NCBI GenBank assembly: GCA_021399435.1
Contig: JAJTUP010000003.1
Location: forward strand, 248,001-312,000
Length of the DNA stretch: 64,000 nucleotides
Direction: 5' to 3'
Source: Diaporthe sp. PMI_573
Lineage: Eukaryota > Ascomycota > Sordariomycetes > Diaporthales > Diaporthaceae
Shown: piece by piece, positions 10,589-23,078 of the stretch
How the letters are laid out: the number at the start of each line of letters is the position of its first letter
Position numbering within the stretch: the first letter of the stretch is position 1
The notes under the pieces: model-generated
The model's database searches: none
What the model saw: only the letters and a program-made list of their open reading frames with translations
What the model was told of the DNA's origin: nothing
Translations under genes and position numbers: made by a program

Positions 10589-12212
10589 ATGTCTCAAAGA
10601 ACCTCCGTCCGAACATATGGCAAAAGGGCCAGGAAGCCTCAGCCGGGGAAGGCTCTGGCGGAACTGGACGTCAACGTCTCCATGAGCACAACCACCTCCA
10701 AGAGCACAGTGTCAGATGACACAGTCACCAAGATTACGAAGAGGCTCAAAGATGTTACGATCCACGATGGACAGAAGACCAAATCCGGGGTGAAGCCCAA
10801 GGCCGCCCCGCCAGCACCAGGACCTGAACCACTGCCACTACAGACCCCGAGGAGAACACTCCAACTGGACGCGCCAAACCTGGATCTCACACTTCTGCAT
10901 ACACAGGAAGACTCCAGTATTCTGACGTGGGAGGATGTTTGCCCCTTTGGAGACCGCATCGAGAAGATTGCGGAGGCATCTTATGCTGAAGTCTACCGCA
11001 TCACAAACGACCGAGGAACCAGTATTATCAAGGTGATACGCCTTGAGTCGCAGATAAAGCCGCAGACGAAGGCTCAGCAGAAGTCCGGCCTGGTTGATGA
11101 GGAGCCCCACAGTGAAGATGATCTTGCAGGGGAGCTGCAGATCTCGGAGCTGCTGGCAGATATCCCGGGGTTTGTCATCTACAAGGAGAAATACACCGTT
11201 CAGGGAAAGACCACGCCAGCCTTACTGGAGACGCATCAAACCTTCCACAAGAAGATGAAGCGGAAGGACCCAGGCCGCTTGCAGTTCTACCCTTCCCCGA
11301 GCCGGTACCTGAACGACACCAAGTTCCTCGTTGTTGAGCTGGGTGATGCTGGAACAGCACTCGAGGATCTGGGGATTATCTCCGTCGACCAGATATGGGA
11401 CATTTTCCTGCACGTCGCAGTCGCACTGGCGCGAGCGGAGAATCTGGCTAGGTTCGAGGTAAGACAGCATGTTGATTACCCTGCAAGTCGTGTGCTGTGC
11501 TGACACGTAGGGGCAGCATCGCGATCTGCACGAAGGCAACGTGTGTGTCCGCGAGGTCAGGAGCCCAGAGCCCAAGACAGACAAATCTCCACGCCGCTTT
11601 GGATACTCGGGTCTGGATGTGACGATACTGGACTACGGCCTCTCGCGGGCGGAAAACATCGACGACGTCTCGGCACGGCCGATCGCCCAGGACCTGGAGA
11701 AGGACCTGAGCCTGTTCACCAGCACCCATGCCCCACAGTGCAAGGTGTACCGTCAGATGCGGTCATATCTGCTGAAAGGCGATCGCATATGCCTACCGCC
11801 AAAAACGCATAACAAGCCCTATGAGAAGGGCGTCAACGGGCGTGTCTCATGGAAGCAGCATCACGCATACACCAATGTCCTGTGGCTGGCATATCTGTAC
11901 GAGTACCTTGTCCAAAATTTCAAAGGCGGGAAGAAGGAGCTGGCCGTGTTCCAGCGGGAGTCGCACGAGTTTTGGACACATCTCAACCCTGAGGCGCCCC
12001 CGGAGATACTGTCATTCGCCAGCGCAGAGGACGTTGTCGAATTCGCAGTCGAGGCCGGCTGGATAGAAGAAGACCAGCTCGTCGGCCCCAACGGCGACAC
12101 CAGCTTGTCTCAGATCGGGGACGAGAGCATAATAGAGATACGGTCGTCCCGGAGAGACGAGGTGAGCCTTAGGAGGTCACCAAGACGGCGGGTCCAGCCT
12201 CCTGTGGGCTGA
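10589..12212 (+). CDS. Haspin-type serine/threonine kinase
   Basis: Two exons, 10589–11458 and 11511–12212, giving 523 residues. The first 120 residues are disordered. The kinase domain follows: glycine-loop region GDRIEKIAEASYAEVYRI, candidate ATP-binding lysine K148 (SIIKVI), catalytic loop HRDLHEGN with D295 and N300 formed across the exon junction, and a metal-binding DYG at D331 in place of the usual DFG (animal haspin has DYT). HRDLHxGN and the DY-x-LSR sequence are typical of haspin. Haspin phosphorylates histone H3 Thr3 at mitotic centromeres to place Aurora B, and nuclear action is inferred here. The C-terminus ends in basic/serine-rich sequence. Confidence 0.88.
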
Positions 12213-13321
12213 GGCTGCGCCCTCTTGGGAATTCTTGGTCAAGCTTCGAACTGTATGTTCAAAATTCTTGTCACTCACGATGATCATGACGCATAATGGC
12301 GATATGGGGGGTTAAAGTCTTATTTTTTGGGTTCTGCATATTGATACCAGCGGCATAGACCATCCAGGCAGCGAACAGTACTAGCTGGACACAAAACGTT
12401 TCTCTAAATTGGGAGCCTGAAATTACGCTCCTAACCGGCCAAAGGCCCGTGACACACGTGGGAACCGACAATGTCGCCGTCATGGCATCGTAGGGAACGG
12501 GCTCTTTCAATGGGTTGAGACTCGCAGGGAAGACACCTGGGATTGGCCATGAAATCTTCCTGTGTCTCCATCCATAACTAGGTCAGGCTTCTTCTAAAAT
12601 AACTATACTGAGGATCAGCCACGTCAAGAGTGAGACGAGGTAAGGACGCGCCGGCCAGGGATGCAGTCAGGAGCCAGGTATGTTCTGGGGCAAAACACTT
12701 CGCAGCGTTCAGATCACAGGCAAGACGGCCACCGAATCTGAAGCAACACGGCAATCATGAGTTGGCGCATGGAAAGCAAGGTGATCTAAAACAATCGCAC
12801 ATGAGTCGTTTGGTCTATGTAACGCGCCACCACGATCACGCATCCTCTGTGGTTAAGGCCAAGCTTGAAGAGCCGTCCCTGGACTGGTGACTCACTGCTC
12901 CCCAGCAATTTTGTCCAGAGCATTCAGCACGTAATGTCCGACCAAGATGCCGTGTAGAACACAGCTCATACGGTCCTTCCCATTACCTGCCGCGTGCCGT
13001 GGCCCCTGTCGCAAACATTTCAACAATTTTGAGGCTCAGGCTTTCTTCTCCCGGCCTAACCTCTCTGACTGTGGTCTCCATTGATGGTCGTGGTAGTAGA
13101 AGGCATAAGTCTGTGCCCTCACAGCCGATTCCCGCACAAAAGCATGCGGGCATGCGGCCAGCTAAAAGCAAGAGCCGGGCTGAGCTACCAGGTATGCAGC
13201 TGCTAGGGCTGCCTGAAAAGCTCGGCGCGGCTCCAGGTAACGGCTATGGAGCTATGTGAGAAATGGAAACCAGGCCTTGTACGACTTCCGAGACTTGCTG
13301 CTCTGCGGTGCTCGTCATTGC
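12213..13321. other. Convergent intergenic region
   Basis: Spacer between the 3' ends of the haspin gene and the 2EXR gene. No open frame here shows codon structure or a known domain. Confidence 0.6.
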
Positions 13322-14437
13322 TTATTTGCTGATGTCCCAGTGCGCCATCAGGTCACGCCTCCAATTGGGTTTCTCGACACCTGGACCATTTCCGTGTCGC
13401 TTCTTCTTTTCAAATTTGCGTACGACATTTCCCTTTCGATTTTTAAAGGACGCCTTTGTGACCCATTCGTCAAGTCCCCTGGAAAGCTCAACGTCGTCCC
13501 CCTCTGTCAATGTTTCCAGGAATTTGGTATTGCCGTATGAGCAATTATTCAGAGTGAAGTGGGCACGGACACATGGGAAGGTCTTCTGTCTCCACCTGTC
13601 ACGGTGACGCGTCCAATCTGACAATGGGTGACGGTCTAAGTCAATCTCATTGTATTCTGCGAAGACACAGTGCCATCTGGGTGTGTCGAGGCTGGGTATT
13701 AGCAGTACAAGGGTGGTGACTCTCTTGCGTATAGCAGGGTTTAGCTTGGCAGAGATGTGATGACATGCCATTCCTTTGATTTCGGAACAATCATCTCCCA
13801 GGATCTCTGAGGCTTTGTCAATGTGGAAGTGCATGCCGCATTCATAGCCGTCAATGAAAACATCATGCTCCGGGCTGATGTAGAAAACGCCTGTGGTTGG
13901 CCCTGACGTCTCGGCTTTGGCAGCAGAGTATGATCCAAACTCAGGCAGCTTATCTCTCACAAAGTCCGACCAATGAACCTTCAAGTCGATAGGCCATCCT
14001 TCATCGTTAAGCTCGAGAGACCAGCCTAAATATTCGAATTCGGATTCGGATTCGGATTCGTCAGCAGGTGCACTTCGGAGTTCCTCTGTGTATGATTCGA
14101 GCCAACTGTCGTTGTAAGATTGAATTTCGCCATTCGAAGCGTCTTCAATGCCTGGAATCCGGGCCCACTGCTTCTGTCTGTCTAGAACTTCGACCTGGTC
14201 CTCGCTGAGTGGAGGAACAGCATAGATGTCGAGTTTGACGTTGTAGAAGGCTTTTGCACACGTTCGAGACTCGAAATTGACGAGGAGGAGCGGGCTGATC
14301 ATCTTTTTGAAGGGGACCACGCGAGACATGTAGAGAATGATGCGTCGATTGGGGCGCTCTTCGATCATGGCCTGCTCCCAGATCTTGAGCCGCAGCTCCG
14401 CGGGAAGCTTGGGGAATGGGTGAAATGTCTCCGCCAT
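13322..14437 (-). CDS. 2EXR domain protein
   Basis: Single exon of 371 residues from the ATG at 14437, which has a strong start context (ACACCATGG); an in-frame ATG 30 bases upstream (14467) is possible. The N-terminus FHPFPKLPAELRLKIWEQA followed by a segment ending in VNFESR is the 2EXR pattern, an abundant Pezizomycotina family of unknown function that resembles F-box-like N-termini. An acidic Ser/Glu repeat (ESESESEFE, encoded by repeated gattcg units near 14036–14060) lies in the middle. The C-terminal half is rich in conserved-looking aromatic and histidine residues but has no recognised domain. Confidence 0.75.
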   Translation of the reverse strand: MAETFHPFPKLPAELRLKIWEQAMIEERPNRRIILYMSRVVPFKKMISPLLLVNFESRTCAKAFYNVKLDIYAVPPLSEDQVEVLDRQKQWARIPGIEDASNGEIQSYNDSWLESYTEELRSAPADESESESEFEYLGWSLELNDEGWPIDLKVHWSDFVRDKLPEFGSYSAAKAETSGPTTGVFYISPEHDVFIDGYECGMHFHIDKASEILGDDCSEIKGMACHHISAKLNPAIRKRVTTLVLLIPSLDTPRWHCVFAEYNEIDLDRHPLSDWTRHRDRWRQKTFPCVRAHFTLNNCSYGNTKFLETLTEGDDVELSRGLDEWVTKASFKNRKGNVVRKFEKKKRHGNGPGVEKPNWRRDLMAHWDISK

Positions 14438-17400
14438 GGTGTTGGTGCTCTCTCTGTGGAGGCTCATGAAACGTTAACATAACGAGCAAAGTCACAAAAT
14501 GTTGAGTCTGGTGCTTACCTGCAAGTGGTTCTGGCTGCTTTCCTTCGAAATCGCAAGATCGTAGTTTGGGTGACTGTGGCGATTGACGGGACCCTCGATT
14601 CCTTGGAGATCCACTGTTTTCTTGCGTCACACCAGCGGTTGGCTTACTCTGTATGTGGTTTTCGTTCCAGAATCAATCGTTCGCTGCTTGTTGTGTGGGG
14701 TGGAGGCGGTATCGTTGAGGCGAGGTGGAGCATGATGTTTGGGATCATCGCCTCTCGCCTCTCCTAAATGAGTTTCGAGGAAGGTGAAAGTAGGGTAGTT
14801 GTTTAAATCCAGTCTCGGCTGCTCAGGGAAATGAGTACAAGTGGCTAGGCTTGGTGATTCGAAATCTGGGGTGCCAGCTGAAGTGCCAACAAACAAAGAG
14901 CCGATGCGCGGTTGCCTGGATGGAAACTACAGGCGTGTTTTACACCTCGAGATTGCCTTGTGTAGGAATCAGCTGCGCAGGTTCCCAAAACTTTTTCATT
15001 CGTGACTGAATTCTTCTGCGGTCCAAGCTCAGGTGAAAACTTCGAGTCGCCACCTCTGCGACTTTCTCCGATATGCTTTCGACTCCTTGCTCGGTTCCCC
15101 ACAAGCAGCATCCATAGAACACAGAGAAGCGATTCACTGAGGCAGAGATTGTGACTCAAATGTATTGACTGAGCTCTCAGTCCGATGAGTCCCGATCGCG
15201 AGCGACCTGCCATTCTGATTTACCTGGGTGGACTCCGTTGCTGGGCAGCTTGTGCCGCACCGCCACCATGGACTGCTCGTGTCCTCCGGGCAGAGTCCTC
15301 AAATGTCTGTCTTCTATCTCAGAGCCAAGCACTACGGCTTATGATCATTTTGGTTCTTTGAGGTCTGGAATTCCCCAGCTCCTTCTTTCATTCACGAGCG
15401 CTCCAACGCCGTCCAGGTGTTGGCGCAACTTTTGCCGACTCTTTGAGCATCTGTTCCCACTCCCAAATTTTCTCTATGGGAACACCGCTCACTCACAAGT
15501 GAGCCACAATGAATAGATCAGCACTTCGTGTTGACATGTCCCTGGCATGTCATGATGTGAGTGCCAGGGTGCTGGCAATCTCGGTAAGCAAACAGACAGG
15601 TTGGCTACCTGGGGGCTACCCCTTCCCTCAGGGTGAAGAAGGTGCTGTGCTGAACCACTCGTTTGCAGCCATTGCCTATTTCACCCGTACACTGATTCCA
15701 AGGCATTCCAAGGCACCAGGTCGATTTATAGCATTAATATGTCACTGTTCTTCACATGCGGTGCGTCTTGACTCCCGTCCCAAATAGGCTCCGATTGATC
15801 CTGGAGCTTCGACAGACACGCCATTCAACTCGGGTCTATAGACAGTGGGCAGATGGAAGAGACGAGCCCCGATGGTTACACTGATTTCGTCTCGCCCCAT
15901 GTCTTCAGATCTCATCCGATTTCATGAACGGAAAGCCGCATGGGATCAACCTAGCACTCGGGGAACAGGCGGTGTTCACCCCGAAACAAACGATGTACCA
16001 TGTCCCTTGCGCTCACAGCCAGGACAGCGTCTGATTTACCAACAGCACCCAAGGTATCCCAGCACGAATTTTGGAAGAGCAAGAAGAGCCTACTCATGGG
16101 TTGCATTTGAAATCACTCCAAGTACCCAATGCAGGGCTTACGAGGCTCCCGGGGAATTGCTTTTCTTCCAGCGATAGCCCCCCTGTGGGAGGAACCGAAT
16201 AGGTCGGTGAGACGCTAGCATTTGAAATCCTCCGAGTGGGAGACATTTATGCCGTCCGTCAACAAGGTTCTGCCGACCAGTCACTTCATGGGTATGCTCG
16301 GCGTCTTCCGAGGACTGAGAGAAATCGCATGCACGAACATGAGAGCTTAAGCTTAAGCTTGTGTGGGCTTGGCAAGCTCCAGTTCACACCCGACCTTGGC
16401 GGCCAGCTGATGTAGCCAAGGTGACCAAATACCTTTGATTTCTCTCAGATTCTTCTCCCACCCTGCTATCGAAGCTGTGAATCTGTGAACATTTTCCCCT
16501 GACAAATGGTGCTCAATTCCACACACGGTGTGGGACAGGTCTTGCCTTCTCTCCGGGCAGGTAGTAATCTTTGCCCTGCCCTGTCAGAAGCCTCATTCGC
16601 TGATAACTGTTGCTGTTTCTAACATTAGTAGCAGCAACACATTTAGCCGCCGTCATGGTAAATGTCCACGCGTCCTCCAAATGGTTGGAGCATGTGATTC
16701 CGTGTGCTTGGTGTGATCCGTGTCACAGCGAGCTCTTCCATCCACCTCTGAACAGCTTTGGCACGGCATTGTTTCGAATATGGAATTCTCAGGCACGTCT
16801 TCCGGCACATCCCTGAACCCTGGACCATATTTCTGATCAGGACGCCTGCAAACGGGCTGCTGCTCCCCCCGGAGCTGGTCCATCAACTTACTTGATTAGT
16901 CTTTACATCTCTCACAGTAACCGTCGTACAAGTCTATCTCCGATGTGTCAACCAAGCCAAGACTTAAGATCTTCAGGTCTCACGGTCGTGACACGGACGA
17001 ATTTCATCTCTTCACCTCCGAGCCACTGGCCAGGTGGCCTGATAGACAACCCAAGGGTGGGAGAGGAAGATCAGCAACATTAGACGAGAGGTCGATCATG
17101 CCAGAGTGGGAAAGCACGGAGCTGTCCGCTATCAGCAGATACGCCAACCTTTCGCCAGAGACGTGCAAGGGGAGCGGTATCCTCTGATACGGACTCTCGC
17201 CTCCATGGCTCAATCAAGCACACGTCGAAGCGCGGATAAAATTCTCCTTGGATTGAAGCTCGCGGTCGGTCTGCGAGATGGCTGCGACACCGCATGGATC
17301 CAGCCTGCAATCCGTCAGGCACACAATGACGCCGAATCCTATGGGATGTTTCTAGACCTTCGAACGACTTTTGCCTTCTCAGACTAGCATATATTTATAC

Positions 17401-17529
17401 ACCGGCCTGCTGAATTAATTCTCTTCGAGCTTTGTCGATTTTTAAACCCTTGATATCACCTGCCAGTGTATTCTTTGGCTGTCCTTTCCGATTCCTGGAT
17501 ACACTCCTTTTCGCCAGACAGGACACAAG
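14438..17529. other. Long intergenic region without a recognised gene
   Basis: About 3.1 kb upstream of both the 2EXR gene (−) and the catalase gene (+). Frames are short and broken, with no convincing exon chain. A possible 5' UTR intron donor for the 2EXR gene (GCAG/GTAAGC on the minus strand, near 14515) is visible. The right end carries the catalase promoter. Confidence 0.55.
17389..17399 (+). promoter_or_regulatory. TATA-like box of the catalase gene
   Basis: The sequence atatatttata lies about 130 bp before the catalase start codon and is followed by pyrimidine-rich DNA, a usual layout for inducible fungal promoters. Position and composition only; not tested. Confidence 0.4.
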
Positions 17530-20154
17530 ATGTGCAGAGCATCATCATGGCTCCTCATTGGGGCCTTCGCAAGCCTGGGGTCTTCTGTATGTCCCATGAT
17601 GGACGGAAACAGTAATCCAGCCACAATTCACACAAGACAAGACCAGTCAGCACCTCCAGGCGGGAACGCGGAATTCCTCGAACAATTTTCAGTCGACGAC
17701 ACGGGTGCTTTCTTGACCTCAGATGCTGGTGGACCCATAGAAGACCAGGCGAGCCTAAGGGCCGGTGCCCGAGGGCCCACACTGCTTGAGGACTTCATCC
17801 TCCGCCAGAAGATCATGCACTTCGATCACGAGAGGGTGAGCGGAGCTGGAGCCTCCGAAAAGATGCCTCCATGTATCTGATCGTCGCTTCTAGGTACCCG
17901 AGCGAGCTGTGCACGCGCGCGGGGCCGGCGCCTACGGCACCTTCACATCTAATGGAGACTGGAGTAACATCACTTCGGCGTCATTTCTCAACGCGCAGGG
18001 AAAGCAAACCTCGACATTCGTGCGCTTCTCCACGGTAGCTGGTTCAAGAGGCAGTGCGGATCTTGCCAGAGACGTGCACGGGTTTGCCACGCGATTGTGA
18101 GTCGATATCAGGGTCTCAAATGGCTGGGATGTAAAAGAGCTGATGCGCATGTGATAAACCAGCTACACGGATGAGGGCAATTTTGGTAGGCATAGCAGCA
18201 CACTGGACAACTCGCGAAGCTTACCACTAACAGCTGCCAGATATCGTCGGGAACAACGTCCCAGTATTTTTCATCCAAGATGCCATTCAATTCCCGGATC
18301 TCGTCCATTCCGTCAAACCCAGTCCAGATAACGAAATTCCTCAAGCTGCTACTGCCCATGACAGCGCTTGGGATTTCTTTAGCTCTCAGCCGTCTACCCT
18401 CCACACCCTCCTTTGGGCCATGTCCGGCTTCGGTATCGTCCGCTCCTATCGTCACATGGTGAGTCTCAAATCAAGGGTCATGATCTTGTGCTTAAAGAAT
18501 TCTGACCCGGTTCTTAGGATGGCTTTGGAGTCCACACCTTCCGAATGGTCACAGATGATGGCACTTCCAGGCTCATCAAGTGGCACTGGAAATCAAAGCA
18601 GGGCAAGGCAAGCTTCCTCTGGGAGGAGGCTCAGGTCTTGAATGGGAAGAACGCCGACTTCCATCGTCTTGATCTTTGGAATGCGATCGCGTCCGGAAAT
18701 GGTCCTGAGTGGGACCTAGCTGTCCAGATTGTCGATGAAAACCAGGCCGAAGCCTTTGGCTTTGACATGCTTGATCCTACAAAGATTCTTCCGGAGGAGC
18801 TAGCTCCTCTCCAGGTGTTGGGCACGATGAAGCTGGATGTCAATCCCACCAACTATTTCGCCGAAGTGGAGCAAGTCATGTTCCAACCTGGGCACATTGT
18901 TAGGGGCATCGACTTCACCGAGGACCCTCTACTGCAAGGTAAACTATCCAAACTTCGGCACCACGCATGATCGGTAACTGACAACAACCAGGTCGTATCT
19001 TCTCTTATCTTGACACTCAGCTCAACCGTCATGGCAACGCCAATTTCGAGCAGCTTCCCGTCAACCGACCCCGGACACGAGTGAATAACAACAACCGAGA
19101 TGGCGCAGGTCAAAACTTTGTTCACAAGAACATCTTCCACTACACACCAAGTGCGCTGAGCGGGGGAGTCCCCATGCAGGCCAACGCAACCCAAGGACGG
19201 GGCTTCATGACAGCTCCACAGCGGCAGATCGGTGGCAACTTGGTGCGAGCCCTGTCGCCGAGCTTCAACGATCACTGGAGCCAGCCTCGCCTATTCCTCA
19301 ACTCACTCACGCCCCCAGAACAGCAGATCCTGGTCAACGCGATCCGCTTCGAGACCAGCAATGTGAAGTCCCCCATTGTGCGACAGAACATCGTCAGCCA
19401 GCTCAACAGGATCTCCAACGACCTCGCCGGGCGCGTCGCGACCGCCCTGGGAATCGAGGCCCCGGCACCAGAACCGACCTTCTACCACGACAACAAAACG
19501 ACGGGGCTAAACATCTTCGGCGTCCCCCTCCCCACGATCGCCACGCTTACCGTCGGTATCTTAGCCAGCACAGCCAACCCAGCCTCAGTACAACAGGCAA
19601 CAGCCCTCCAGCAGCGCCTGTCCCAGAGCGGCGTCGTGTCCACCATCGTCGGCGAGTCCCTCACCCCAGGAATAGCAGCAACATACTCACAGTCCGACGC
19701 CTCAGGCTTCGACGGCATCATCGTGGCCGAGGGCGCAGAGGGGCTCTTCCAGCCCTTCCTGCAGAACACACTCTTCCCGCTCGGCCGGCCCAGCCAGATC
19801 CTCATCGACGGCTACAGGTGGGGGAAGCCCGTCGGCGCAGTCGGCTCGGCCTCCGCCGCCCTGGCCATGGTGGGCATCCCGACCACGCCGGGCGTGATCA
19901 CTGCTGGTGCTGCGGACGTGGAGGCCCTTGCCACGCAGCTTGAGGACGGCCTCAGGACGTTCAGGTTCCTGGACCGCTTCCCGCTGGACGCGTCGGCCGC
20001 GCAGGCGAACGACGCGCCGTCTGGGAATGTGACGCCAGGGTCGACGCTTGCCCAGGCTGTGACTGCGGGCGGGTCCCGTCGCGTTGTCGGCGGGCCTGGC
20101 GCGCTTGTGAGCTTGGTGGTAATTATTCTTACTTGGATATCCCTTGGTCTATGA
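17530..20154 (+). CDS. Secreted large-subunit catalase with GPI-like C-terminus
   Basis: Six exons: 17530–17835, 17894–18096, 18163–18185, 18241–18458, 18518–18938 and 18992–20154, giving 777 residues. It breaks down hydrogen peroxide using heme. Signal peptide at residues 1–21, a propeptide-like stretch, then the catalase core: distal His H109 in [12 protein letters not shown], distal Asn N183 in [12 protein letters not shown], and the proximal heme ligand Y396 in RIFSYLDTQ. The length and the C-terminal flavodoxin/DJ-1-like domain (about residues 545–720) mark the large-subunit group that includes fungal secreted catalases. Unusually, the protein ends in a Gly/Ser/Arg linker and a hydrophobic tail (about residues 757–777), which looks like a GPI-attachment signal, so it may be held at the plasma membrane or wall. 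Confidence 0.92.
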
Positions 20155-21678
20155 GACATCAAGAGTTCGGTCTGAGGCGTGCACCTATCACGGTTCTGAG
20201 CTTATTTCTCCGATTCAGAAATGGTCCGTAAAGAGGATTCTCGGTCGGGCTGATATCCTGTACAAAGTTTGGCTTTACGGTTTCTTTCTTCCGCTTCTTC
20301 GGTCTCCTTTAGCTCAGTAAATAGATGAACTCGTATAAACAGTAGTTAGAATAGCACGCGCTGCCTAAAGAAGTCAGAGCGTTCATGCACGGCAGCAGAG
20401 ACAAGAATGGGGGCGTTGGCGTCCAATGCCCGAAGCAGCGGGCCGAGAGACCGTTTCAAGCCCATAAATCTGCAAATCGGATGATTTCTTATTTTAGAAA
20501 TGTAAGTGAACGCCCTTGAACTGGTCATCCATGAAGACTGTGTACTTAAGCACTTGGCCGGGCTGGGCGACGTGTGGTCAGATGATAAGTAGGGTAGGAA
20601 GGCTTCTGAGCCAGCGAGATGACACGTAGGATTGAGAATAGAATTTAATGCCTCGCATGCTATGACCTGATGTTAGTTTCTCTGTTTGTCTCTCTCCGGG
20701 GCGTCGGCTTTGGGCGTGCGTCCTGGCAGCTGTCTCTCTGTCTTGACTGCTGGGTTTGTTGCATTGAAGGCTCTGGGCCCGGGACAAGGTCTCAGCAAGA
20801 CACTCTTATCTCCGAAATATTTAAATTTTTAGATCGGATTAAGCATATTTTGCAGTTTCAGAAGTTCGGGCAAGACTCCGGCTCTGCACCCTCGATTGCA
20901 CTCAAGTGCTGCTTGATCACAAACGCGGTCGTCTCTCGGGACTCGTGGCTGCCTTGGAAAAGCTGCTGAGAAGACACAAACAATTGGAGAACCAAGCAGA
21001 AATATCTTTGAGTAACGGCATAGTCATCCGTCCACTCTTAAGTTTCAAACTAGTTGCTGCTGATGTAACCGCACTGTACTGAAATTCTTATGGAAGAATG
21101 GGTGAGGATTGCTTTTGGATGTGATGGGTTTTGCATTCGGTTGTTCGTTGCCGACTTCGAACCGAGCTGGCAGGGGAGAACCAACAAAGTTGGCCCGAAT
21201 CGGCCCACCCAGTAGGCTACAAGGTTCCAACTCCGCCCAGCTCTCTTGGCTACTGAGCTGACAATCAGGCTGGCTACTCAAGAAGTACTTTATGAGGAAT
21301 TGAATATGTGAAATTCAAAATCGTCCCATGTGTGTTCAATATTCCTCTTCGATAATGTTATACTGTGTGGGTTAACCGGAATCCTGGGTGGGTCAAACTG
21401 GGCTGCTACTAAACCGCCAAAGCATTCTACAGACTGAAATAATTATGTTTCATTGTCTGTGAGGGGTACCGCCTTTCGGGTTCACCAGATGTGTGAGCCA
21501 GGAACATCGGATGATATGGCGTGTACTCCATTTCTCCTCATTTCCAACATCATGATCTATAATGAACCTCAAGACTAATATATCCGCTCAAGTCAATGCC
21601 CATGCTCTTCACCTTCTCAGTCAAAATCACATAACCTGAACTTCAATTGACCGGGCATCATTCCATAATTTCCCCACC
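20155..21678. other. Intergenic region, catalase to alcohol dehydrogenase
   Basis: Holds the catalase 3' UTR and the promoter of the dehydrogenase. Several AT-rich stretches (for example around 20815–20850). No coding signal. Confidence 0.6.
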
Positions 21679-22827
21679 ATGAAGGCTCTCGTCTACGACG
21701 GCAACAACTCAGTCTCCCTGCAAGACAGGCCTATCCCGACGATTTCGGGCCCCTCGGACGCCATCATCAAAGTCCTCAAGACCACCATCTGCGGCACAGA
21801 CCTGCACATACGCAAGGGTGATGTGCCGACGTGCGAGCCGGGGCGGATCCTCGGCCACGAGGGCGTAGGCGTCGTCCACGCCATGGGCGACTCCGTGACA
21901 CGCTACAAGGAGGGCGACAAGGTCCTCATCTCGGCCATCTCGAGCTGCGCCACGTGCGAGTACTGCCGCAGGGGCATGTACAGCCACTGCACGACGGGCG
22001 GCTGGATCCTCGGCAACAAGGTCGACGGCACCCAGGCCGAGTACGTGCGCGTCCCGCACGCCGAGTCGAGCCTGCACCCGCTCCCCGGGGGCGCCGACGA
22101 GGCCGCGTCGGTGATGCTGAGCGACATCTTCCCCACGGGCCTCGAGTGCGGCGTCCTCTGCGGCAAGGTGCAGCCCGGGGCGACCGTTGCGGTCGTGGGC
22201 GCCGGCCCCGTCGGTCTGGCGGCTATCATCACGGCGCAGATGTACTCGCCGTCCCGGATCATCGCCGTTGATACTGACCCGAACAGGCTCGAGGTGGCCA
22301 AGAAGTTTGGCGCCACGGATGCGATCCTCAGTTCTAAGGATACTATTGCTAGTATCAGGGCACAGACGGAGGGTAAGGGGTGTGATACTGTCATCGAGGC
22401 TGTTGGCATCCCGGCCACTTTTGACCTGTGCCAGGAGTTGTTGGCGCCCGGTGGTGTGCTCGCCAACGTTGGCGTCCACGGGACCAAGGTAGATCTACAA
22501 CTTCAGAATCTCTGGGACAAGAATATCTGTGAGTCGTGTTCAAGCCAGATTCGAGGCCCAAAACTGACACGGAACCCTTTTAGCAATTACAACCAGGCTT
22601 GTTGATACGACGACCACGCCCATGCTGCTGAAGCTTGTTCAGGCCGGCAAATTGCAGCCGGCACAACTCATCACCCACCGTAAGTCTCAGCCACCTAGCA
22701 ACTTTACGGAGGCATTCCATTAACGAGAGGCTCAGGTTTCAAGCTCAGCGAGATGGACAAGGCATATGAGACTTTTGGCGACGCAGCTAAGCACGGTGCC
22801 TTGAAAGTTGTAATTGATGTTGATTAA
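21679..22827 (+). CDS. Zinc-dependent alcohol dehydrogenase (MDR superfamily)
   Basis: Three exons, 21679–22528, 22584–22679 and 22736–22827, giving 345 residues. A medium-chain NAD(P)-dependent alcohol dehydrogenase. Catalytic zinc residues: C38 (TICGTDLH) and H60-E61 (GHEGVG). Structural zinc loop: the cluster SCATCEYCRRGMYSHC, with four cysteines. Rossmann cofactor motif VVGAGPVGLAA, with an acidic residue (AVDTD) after beta-2 favouring NAD. The first exon is very GC-rich and holds almost the whole protein; the two small 3' exons were placed from consensus splice sites and reading phase. Its overall look is closer to bacterial-type short alcohol dehydrogenases than to yeast Adh1. The natural substrate cannot be told. 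Confidence 0.88.
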
Positions 22828-23078
22828 ATAGTAGTTATTTCAAGACTATGATTTCCCACTTCCCAGAAATGCACTATAACACGTTCTATGTGTTGCAGTC
22901 CGTCGTTCATCCTACACATAGATGCCTAGGTACTAGTAAAATCTCTCGGTACTATGAGAATGTCTGCTGTACCGGTTGGGGTCGACATCCTCCCCGAGAC
23001 TCTCTAGTATGTCTGTGTATTATAGCTACATCGAGATATAACAATATTCCCATTGAACGGATCAATGAATGCACATAG

